Assembly (NCBI RefSeq): GCF_963676685.1 | Contig: NC_092354.1 | Location: 30,288,193-30,352,192 of the forward strand | DNA length: 64,000 nt | Direction of reading: 5' to 3' | Source: Mytilus edulis | Lineage: Eukaryota; Mollusca; Bivalvia; Mytilida; Mytilidae | In this document: positions 56,487-64,000 of the stretch, in pieces | Numbering within the stretch: position 1 is the first letter of the stretch | Layout of the letters: every line of letters starts with the position of its first letter | Notes under the pieces: model-generated | Seen by the model: the letters and a program-made list of their open reading frames with translations, nothing else | What the model was told of the DNA's origin: nothing | Databases searched by the model: none | Made by a program: the position numbers and the translations under genes

Positions 56487-56958
56487 TCTATCCTTTCGGC
56501 ATGAAAATCTGCTTCAGTCCAAACAATAAAGTCACAATATTCCTTTTCGCACACTAACAGCTGAGATTTGACCTGATAATAGTACTGGTAGTTTTTTTTA
56601 ATGCTAATTTACTATCACGCATTTCAAGACAATCTCGCTTATCTAGTGCTGCGTCTAGTTTTACATCCCTCTTGCGGTATGGACATTTGATTTCGATGCA
56701 AATATCGCCACAGTAGTCACAATTGGCTATTCCATCTGGAGATGCACCAAGATATGGAAATTTGAAGAAACTGGAGTTTAGAACTAACCCACTATCCTTC
56801 ATTTCAAAAATTTCATGGTTGTCTTTCCTACGGTCAACATATTTCTGTCGGACAGTTTTTTCATGGTCACAACCCCACCGAGTAGCTTTATTGGTAAATT
56901 TAACTGTTGAAGGATGGCAAATAGATTTTATTAAACTCTGCGCTGGTTTGATTTTTGC
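56487..56958 (-). pseudogene. ISL2EU-type ORF2: YqaJ-like exonuclease
   Basis: After a candidate acceptor atatttag the frame reads KIKPAQSLIKSICHPSTVKF, TNKATRWGCDHEKTVRQKY, then FPYLGASPDGIANCDYC and GDICIEIKCPYRKRDV. GASPDG and EIKCP hold the acidic and lysine residues of the YqaJ (lambda-exonuclease-like) active site. A one-base shift in an aaaaaaaa run near 56598 leads to NYQYYYQVKSQLLVCEKEYC then DFIVWTEADFHAERIE, the conserved C-terminal part. A second shift precedes the PHD finger. In the frame upstream of 56958 there is an immediate TAG, so either an intron or a breakpoint lies there. Confidence 0.85.
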
Positions 56959-56992
56959 CTAAATATCATGGCTTTTTCTTTATTTTTTCAAG

Positions 56993-57412
56993 TATTCCAT
57001 TAAAGCCAAAGTAATTGGAATTTTATCCGTTAAAGAAGAAATTGTAGCATATGATGCCAAAAAAAAATCAAAAGAGAAGCACTAGTTTCAGACCAATCTT
57101 CCAGAGTATCTGTAGTATTATATCAAGACTTAATAGATAAAGTTGCAGAAAATAGATGGTACATTTTCCGTAATCTGTCATCCAGGTTGTACAGAGACAA
57201 TTTCTTTTTAAGTACAACCATGTCAACAGAAATCACCAAAATAGATGACATCACTGATGACGTATCAGATATCATGTTAACAGCCAGTTTAACAACAATA
57301 CATGGTTCGATTGTCCAAGTGCTTGGCACTGAAAAAAACTAAATGCCAATGCTGTGACAAGAATGTGCAAGTTATTGATCTGGATGCACTTACTATCAAG
57401 TGCAGTAATTGA
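56993..57412 (+). pseudogene. OB-fold (RPA-like) gene fragment, copy B, with Zn-ribbon-like end
   Basis: After acceptor tattttttcaag it reads YSIKAKVIGILSVKEEIVAY. A shift in a nine-A run gives REALVSDQSSRVSVVLYQDL, then ENRWYIFRNLSSRLYRDNFF, LSTTMSTEITKIDDITDDV and TTIHGSIVQVLGTEK. A shift in a seven-A run gives KCQCCDKNVQVIDLDALTIK, CSN and TGA. 'W.IF.NL......F.LSTTM.T.I..I' resembles the OB fold of RPA large-subunit proteins. The C.CC...KC pair looks like a truncated zinc ribbon, as in the RPA C-terminal domain. The start overlaps by intron with the divergent YqaJ frame, only 34 bp away. Confidence 0.6.
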
Positions 57413-57419
57413 AGTTAAA

Positions 57420-57755
57420 ATCATAAGTTATATATATTTTTTTAACAAATAATAAGATATAACTCTTGTACTATCCATATATTTGTTGCTTATAGAATTT
57501 ATTACATATTTTTAAAAGAAAGTTAAAGTCAGAAGTTTTTTTTTTTTTTTAAACCAAATTTATAATAAAGGAGAACTCTTGTACTATCCATATATTTGTT
57601 GCAGATACAATTATATTTTTTACAGACAATTGAAATTAGTATTAGTTTTTTCTTACTTTTTTTACAAATAATGTAGGATAAGTCTTGTACTTTCCATATA
57701 TTTGTTGCAAATAAAATTTATTACATATTTTTAACAAATATAACATTTGCTATTA
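57420..57755. repeat. Tandem repeat, ~105-120-bp unit, three copies
   Basis: 'tcttgtactatccatatatt' followed by 'tgttgc' recurs near 57464, 57582 and 57685. Confidence 0.85.
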
Positions 57756-58245
57756 GAGACAAAATATAATATTGCTTGCTGATTTACTTCTATGGTCACC
57801 AGTTTTGAAAGGGAAGGGATACTTTATGTATTAGTCATAACAAACATGATTACATTTTGTTCTGTTTCTGTTGCTTTTGGTTGTTCTAGGAATATTTCTT
57901 TTTTTTCTTTATCTCTTTGAACAACTATTTCCAGCGTAACATTCTTCTTATGAGGTTTATGTTTCAGTTGGAACCATTTTTTCCGCATTACAGGACATTT
58001 CCTACAAAACACAAATTTTGTCAGCCACAGTTCAAAATCTATGCTGCCTGAGCAAGAATAGTATTGCTCCTGCTTTTTGCAAAATACATAATTGCAATTT
58101 CTATAATTCTATTACTTAACGTTTGGTTTCTATGATAATGAGAGACGGGACAAACTAAATGCATGGAAGAGATATTAAAGGAGTTGAAGAGCAATTTCAT
58201 GCAATTGGAAGATGACTCTAAATATCATATTTTTTAAAAATAACA
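57756..58245. other. Intergenic, no supported feature
   Basis: No motif-bearing frame. The 62-residue minus-strand frame at 57824-58012 is basic and unrecognised. Confidence 0.4.
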
Positions 58246-58250
58246 GCATA

Positions 58251-58755
58251 AACTAGAGGCTCTAAAGAGCCTGTGTTGCTCACCTGCATCTTCAACAATA
58301 TCCATTTTTTGATAAAAATCATCATGAAAGGGCAATAACTCTATAAAGTGTTGACTGACAATTTCAGTCATGTTGACAAATTTGTAGATCTTGTCCTGCT
58401 GATCATTTTTGCTTTTTTAAGTTTCTATCTACATGTGTATCTTTTACACTTTATAAGGTAATAAGCAAAACCTCCAAAAAATGTCAGAATTTCTCTATGC
58501 ATAGCGGTTTTCAAGATAAAAGACAAAACTTGAAATTTACCCCTATGTTAAATTTTTAGCCGTGTCCGCTATCTTGGTTGGCAGGCGGGGTCATTGGACG
58601 CATTTTTTTAAAACAAGATACCCCAATAATGATTGTGGCTAAGTTTGGTTAAATTTGGCCCAGTAGTTTTACAGAAGATTTTTGTAAGAGTTAACAGACG
58701 ACGACGAACGCCAAGTGATGAGAAAAGCTCACTTGGCCTTTTGGCCAGGTGAGCT
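58251..58755. mobile_element. Full-length single copy of the gaggctct/aggtgagc element
   Basis: It runs from ctagaggctctaaagagcct to 'ttttggccaggtgagctaaa'. Its parts match one arm unit of the 10.3-12.6 kb foldback. Non-coding; about 500 bp. Confidence 0.8.
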
Positions 58756-58784
58756 AAAATGGAAGCTTATGAATCCAAGGAGCC

Positions 58785-60435
58785 TTAATTGCCTTGATCA
58801 AATGACCGATTTTAGATAACATCAAATACAGTTATCAAAAATGTTGTCAAATTTACATTAAAATGTTGAAAAATATCTCAATATTGGTAAAAATGAATGA
58901 ATATCCAAAAAGTAGTGATATTTACTAAAAAATTGTTACCATGGAAATGCTGCAATTTTTAAATAAAGCTGTGGTGATTCAATTTTAATTCTAATACATT
59001 TTTCAATACATAGAAAATTATCTTGATCAAATGATCGATTTAAGGTAACATCGTATATAATTAGGTGTACAATTTACATTAAAATGTTGATATTTTTCAA
59101 CATTTTAAAAAATGAATGAATATCCAAAAAGTGGTGAAATTTAATGAAAAAAATGTTACCGAGGAAATGTTAACATATACAATTATCCAAAAAATTTACT
59201 GTAAAATGTTGAAAAATTATCAATAAAGGTCAAATCTGAATGAATATCCAAAAAGTAATAATTACATAAGATGTATGTTTCATTATAATACGTTATTCTG
59301 ATTGGCTAACAGCACATCACATGTTATTCCGTAAACAATTGCATGAGACAATAACATTTATCATGCATGATGACACGAGGTCCACAAAAAAAAGTGGACA
59401 GGTGAATTAAATAAAACTAGATAAAATCGTGTTTTCGTGATCCTAGCTAAAAAAATGTAATTATAAGTATTGAATGCTTCTTTTTGTAACTTTAAAGGGT
59501 TGATAAAGCGTTGACCGTGCGTACATTTTTTAGAATTAAGCGCTTCCGCGCTTCATACAAAATGTACTTCGGTCAACGCTTTTACACCCCAATAAATTTA
59601 CAAAAAGAAGCATTCAATTCTTAAGTAAAATTTTAAGTAAAAATATTTTTTAAGAAAATGCTGCAATTGATAAATAAAGCTGTGGTTTTAATTTTGCTTT
59701 TAATACATTTGCCAATACATATTAGAAAATTATCTTGATTTAATGACCGATTAAAGGCAACATCATATACAATTATCTAACAAAATGTCAAATTTACAAT
59801 AAAATGTTGAAAAATTATCAATAAATGTCAAATCTGAATTAACATCCAAAAAGTAGTAAAATTTACTGGTTGTTAAAATTTTGCTTCTAATACATTTGCC
59901 AATACATATTAGAAAATTGTCCTGATCAAATGACAGATTTAAGGTCACATCAATTACAATTATCAAAAAAGTTGTCAAATTTGCAGTAAAATGTTGAAAA
60001 ATATCTCAATATTGGTGAAAATTAATAAATATCCAAAAAGTAGTGAAATTGACTGAAAAAATGTTACCGAGGAAATGTTGCAATTTTTAATTAAAAAAAT
60101 TCAATTTTACTTCTAATACGTTTTTTAATACATAGTAGAAAATCATCTTGATCAAATGACCGATTTAAGGTAACATCATATACTAATATCCAAAAAAATG
60201 TAAAATATACAGTAAAATGTTGAAAAATTATCAATAAAGGTCAAATCTGAATGAATATCCAAAAAGTAGTAAAATTTACAGAAAAAAATATTGACAAAAT
60301 GGTGCAATTTATAAATAAAGCTGTGGTTTCAATTTTGTTTCTAACACAATTGCCAATACATATAAGAAAATTGTCTTGATGAAATGACCGATTTAAGGTA
60401 ACATCATATACAATTATCCAAGAAACTCATTCAGA
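58785..60435. repeat. Tandem array, ~228-bp unit, six or so copies, split by a hairpin element
   Basis: 'gatcaaatgaccgattta' variants start units near 58796, 59026, 59738, 59925, 60151 and 60377. Unit content includes 'gaatgaatatccaaaaagta' and 'aataaagctgtggt'. The gap between the second and third is filled by an insertion at about 59.28-59.62 kb. Confidence 0.9.
59280..59625. mobile_element. MITE-like insertion with a 150-bp hairpin
   Basis: 59469-59618 folds back: 'attgaatgcttctttttgta' pairs with its complement at the other end. 'aaagcgttgaccg' and 'gcgcttccgcgc' lie towards the loop. The left part starts 'taatacgttattctgattgg'. No coding potential. Confidence 0.7.
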
Positions 60436-60689
60436 AGGTTATTTAAGTTTTTTGTACCATTTTGTTGATTCAATACTAAACATATGGAAATTTTATAGAA
60501 AATCCACAGCCTTTTTCCTGTATCTGTATTAAACTAAATTAGGCTGTGAAATTTCTATAAAAATCTTGGTTTATTTGCAACAAAGTCTTTTTCTATTAAA
60601 TGCAATGAAACAGTAAATAGTAATGCTTTACATCAAGTTTCCTGGGGCCATTTGGATAAATACAAAACGGCCTACCTCTATACCTGTAC

Positions 60690-60875
60690 AGAAATTGCTA
60701 ACAAAAGCGCATGAGTTCCACATATAAAGCACATGAGATGCACGTAAGAATTGTATGTGTTCCAGACCATATGAGTATTTGGACCTTACATGTATGGTCC
60801 GGACCATTTGAGTATACGCGTATGGTCCAATACCAGCTGACTATACATGTTAATGGATCATATGGGTTACATTTA
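60690..60875. repeat. Inverted 'gtatggtccggaccat' motifs, copy 1
   Basis: Several partly self-complementary copies of atggtcc/ggaccat around 60.76-60.83 kb. A related segment lies at 61.65-61.78 kb. Confidence 0.5.
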
Positions 60876-61227
60876 AACAAGCATTTATCACAATCTTTAT
60901 TTTAAGTTTTACAAATTGTTATGATACAATTAGATGGATAAAATGAACAAACAAACATTTGGAAATAAATATTTGTTAAATTGTATATCTGAATCCTATT
61001 TAAGTACTCTCGTCCAAGGTGACACAAGTTACGTAATTTCTTGACATTATCATGTTTGCAGTTCATGCATGTCCCTTTGCATTTTTTGTAAAGCTGCTAA
61101 ATATTCTAAAACAATTGTTTTCCCACATTATGTTTACTTTGATATCTTCAATTTCAGTGATCAAAATCCAATTAATGTATTACAGATCCACTTACTAAAT
61201 ACAAGTAGAGATTAAAACGTTTAATCC

Positions 61228-61515
61228 CGATGTAAATGTTTGCACCTGTCCTAAGTCAGGAATCTGATGTAGAGTAGTTGTCGTTTGTTTATGTAATATA
61301 TACGTGTTTCTCGCTTTGTTTATATAGATTAGACCGTTGGTTTTCCCGTTTAAATGGTTTAACACTAGTAATTTTGGGGCCCTTTATAGCTTGTTGTTCG
61401 GTGTGAGCCAAGGCTCCGTGTTGAAGGCCGTACTTTAACCTATAATGGTTTACTTTTTAAATTGTTTCTTGGATGGAGAGGTGTCTAATTGGCACTCACA
61501 CCACATCTTCCTATT
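61228..61515. repeat. Dispersed repeat 'cctgtcctaagtcaggaatc'
   Basis: Related to 20.35-20.64 kb ('gtagttgtcgtttgtttatg', 'gttgaaggccgtac', 'accacatcttcct'). Confidence 0.75.
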
Positions 61516-61639
61516 ATTAACAGATTTTCAGTTTTTATTTCACTTAAAATTGAACTATTTCTTTTATTAATTTGAGAGTTAAGTTATGTTGATCTGTTAT
61601 ATGCATTTGCATCTAATAACCTTGACCAACTTCTTAATA

Positions 61640-61785
61640 TAAGTCAGACTGTACGTGTACGGTCCGGTCCGACCGTAAGAGTATTTTGAAAAAGTATGCA
61701 TACGGTCCAGACCGTACTCGTACGTACTAGTACGGTCCAAATACTCATACGATCTGGAACATATGCAAATCAGATTGCTCACATG
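61640..61785. repeat. Inverted 'gtacggtccg' motifs, copy 2
   Basis: Multiple tacggtcc/ggaccgta motifs in both orientations, with a diverged inverse match to the 60.7-kb segment ('ccaaatactcata'). Confidence 0.5.
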
Positions 61786-61789
61786 TGCA

Positions 61790-62545
61790 GTTTGGCAGTT
61801 TATATGTGCACAAAAAAATCTTTTTTTTTTTTTTTTTTAAATCTAACATAATGCTCTTATGTGCAATTCAAACCTCAAGTGAGCTTTTATCATCTATGTT
61901 AGTTTTATGTTAGTTTTGTCCATTCTTCTAACCATTTTAAACTAGCATTGAAAATTGCTCATATCAGCTTTTTCAAAATGACATGCCCAGTCATGTACTT
62001 CTTGTAAATTCAAACTCATAGCATCATTTTGGAGGAAGATGAAGAGCAATTATTCATTATATCTGAAGTTTTTATACTACTGAAGTTTGAAAAGTTTGTA
62101 CACAAATGGCTACTGAAAAGGTCATTAACCTTAAAGAAGAGCCATTTTTGTCATTTTTATTACTCTTGTAATGTACACAATTAGAATTGAAAAATTAAAT
62201 TATTTGGTAAATTGCAAACAACAGATTATTTTCCCAAAAACAATCATTTTCAACATCAGATCATGACTATAACATACAATGGTAAGAATTGAAAGAAAGG
62301 TTTCCTTGTCTCAATTTGGAATGTGAGATATTACTAAAATCTCAATCTTTCTTTTGAGGTATTGAACCTTCTTATTATATTCAAAGTTAGGGCTATATAA
62401 ATTTCAAATCCCCTCAACTTTCCTTTATAAATTTTTAACAAAAATATTTAAACCTGGTAGATTTTATGAGTTTTAATTTTCGGCTACTTTAATATATATC
62501 TTACAAATGTCTTTAATATGTGAATAATATATTTATCAAATTTTT
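61790..62545. other. Intron or upstream flank of the right-edge gene
   Basis: AT-rich, with a T run at about 61.82-61.84 kb. It ends in a good acceptor tract, tttttcttcag. Confidence 0.4.
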
Positions 62546-62551
62546 CTTCAG

Positions 62552-62774
62552 ATCCAAAATGAACCAGTTGATCAGTTAAATACATATGATGAAGTGTTAA
62601 CAGCAATGGAAGAGTCGGGAATAACATCAAGGTTATCTCCAACATCCAGATTATCCATTGCAAAGGCTTTGATAGCTCATTTTTCTCGAATAACATCAAA
62701 AAAAGGAATACTTGACCAGTGTTGGGAAGGAGCAGAAGAATTAGGTCTACAGTCATTGCTTAAATCTAACCCAG
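62552..62774 (+). CDS. Unrecognised gene at right edge, internal exon
   Basis: 223 nt between acceptor aaatttttcttcag and donor CCAG|GTAATT. The single open frame reads IQNEPVDQLNTYDEVLTAME, ESGITSRLSPTSRLSIAKAL and continues to CWEGAEELGLQSLLKSNP. It ends in phase 1, and the next exon begins with the two bases needed (GGA, glycine). The sequence is mixed helical, soluble and free of lesions, so this looks like a live gene. I do not recognise the family. Upstream exons are not identified. Confidence 0.7.
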
Positions 62775-63853
62775 GTAATTTAAAAAGAATAATTCTAATA
62801 TGATTTGCCTTCAATATAACAAATACTTGAATATATTATAGGTCTGTTACTGTTTTTTTTATAAACACTTTGATATAGATAGATACAATAATATGTATAT
62901 AAAAACTATCGCTAGGGATGAAGGGTCTATCAGATTGATTTTAATTTGCAGTTAAACTATGCAACTTACTTTAAAGGACTTTATATTAATTGAAGAAGAC
63001 ACAGAAATTCTTATTTTTGGCCCTTAATTCCTGAACCTTAAGAGCAATTGCCCCAAAATTCAATCTCAGCCTTCCCTTTGGGTATGGTATCTTTAATTAC
63101 AGTTGCAGAAGCATATACCCTTTAACCCAAGTTATTGTCTGGAAACAAGAAAAAGGCTTGTTTTTGGTAACTTTGTGGTCCTTAAATTCCTAAACGCTTT
63201 CTGCAATTACTCCCAAACTTAATCCCAGCCTTCCCTTTGTGATATAGAACCTTGTGGTACAATTTCAGAAAGATCCATACACTTACAAACACGTTGTTTG
63301 GAAACTAGAAAAATGCTTATTTTGACCCCTTTTGGACCCCAAATTCTAAAGTGTTGTGACCAAAACCTTAAAATATATCCAAAACTTCTACAATTTCAGA
63401 GCTATTCAAATACTCATACACAAGTTATTGTCATGAAACTAGATAAATGCTTGTTTTGGGCCCCCAAACTCAATTCAGACCTTCCTTTTGTAGTTTCAAA
63501 TCTTGTATTGAAATTTAATAGAGATCCATTTACATAAACTGAAGTTATTGTCCTGAAACCAAGTGTCTTTGGACGACGTGATACCAAAATACTTTGCCGT
63601 TGTATAAAACCTAGAAACGAGAAACACGTAAGAAAGAGATCCACAAACAACACCACTAATCATCAGGATCCTGACTTAGGACAAGTGCAAACAAATACAT
63701 TGGGTTTTCATTTTTAAATAGGTACCGACCTTCATCCTTTACTGAAACCAGAGTGTAACATCACAACATGTTTTTTTTAAACCACTGCTACAGCCTTTTT
63801 AAATATAACTCTTGTATTACAATTGCTATTTTTAAAAATAAACTATATTTCAG
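62775..63853 (+). other. Intron of the right-edge gene, with a tandem repeat
   Basis: GTAATT...TTTCAG. Contains an array at about 63.0-63.6 kb of units with 'agccttccctttg' and 'aacctt', related to 1.64-2.38 kb. Confidence 0.65.
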
Positions 63854-64000
63854 GAACAATCAGAAGAATCTTATGCAAATGCTGTGGCAAAACACAACAA
63901 CTCACTGCCGACCATCTCATTGACATGATCAAAATAAAAAGTTTTGGTGACAGGGGCAGCAATAATCGACAGTTGTCTGAGGATGTTGCTCAACAATTTG
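63854..64000 (+). CDS. Unrecognised gene at right edge, next exon (cut by window end)
   Basis: After acceptor atatttcag the frame reads TIRRILCKCCGKTQQLTADH, LIDMIKIKSFGDRGSNNRQL and SEDVAQQF up to the window end. It matches the phase of the previous exon. CKCCGK could be part of a metal-binding site, but only two or three cysteines are close together. No stop before 64000. Confidence 0.7.

Noticed and set aside
1..64000. Bacterial or viral contamination, operons, CRISPR
   Set aside because: No such gene blocks, and introns and animal repeats occur throughout.

Overview
This window looks like nuclear DNA of a bivalve mollusc, most likely a Mytilus-type marine mussel. That is inference from the AT-rich sequence, GT-AG introns, very low coding density and a dense layer of dispersed repeats of the kind seen in mussel genomes (for example the 'cgccagacgcgcgtttcgtc' element, the 'tatgccccacctacgatag' element, and a short element with a (caat)n tail). 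There are no operons, ribosome binding sites, recognisable functional tRNA or rRNA genes, or CRISPR arrays.

Layout. 0-3.2 kb: nested repeats, including a SINE-like copy with an 11-bp target duplication inside a tandem repeat. 3.4-5.7 kb: 5'-truncated LINE on the minus strand. 9.0-13.0 kb: four exons on the minus strand with matching intron phases, encoding a candidate OB-fold (RPA-like) protein; its largest intron holds a 2.3-kb inverted-repeat foldback. 14.2-16.1 kb: decayed Penelope-like element flanked by a 15-bp duplication. 17.2-18.5 kb: 21-bp satellite with alternating orientation. 18.6-19.6 kb: non-autonomous element with terminal inverted repeats. 24-27.6 kb: Tc1-type fragment, then two spliced exons of a DUF7869-like transposon-derived gene. 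28.9-29.3 kb: cluster of GGGGATATTTCCCC palindromes. 30.3-30.7 kb: exon for an acidic repeat protein. 31.2-32.0 kb: about 170-bp tandem repeat carrying nuclear-receptor DR1 sites. 36.1 kb: P2X7-C-like exon. 37.2-38.6 kb: Tc1 transposase remnant and an inverted duplicate of the promoter and first exon of the 9-13 kb gene. 42.6-44.9 kb: CACTA-like and pogo-like remnants. 45.3-48.2 kb: putative multi-exon minus-strand gene with a minisatellite exon. 50.0 kb and 57.0 kb: two OB-fold gene fragments. 54.1-57.0 kb: decayed ISL2EU-type transposon with an HTH/DDE transposase and a convergent YqaJ nuclease plus ING-type PHD finger. 57.4-60.4 kb: tandem arrays. 62.5-64.0 kb: two exons of an unrecognised gene running off the window.

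How it fits together. Most coding sequence is transposon-derived and broken. The best candidates for living genes are the 9-13 kb OB-fold gene and the gene at the right edge. The most interesting association is between RPA-like OB-fold sequences and the ISL2EU-type element that already carries a recombination nuclease and a chromatin-reader domain. Many breaks are one-base changes in A or T runs, so part of the apparent decay could be assembly error.
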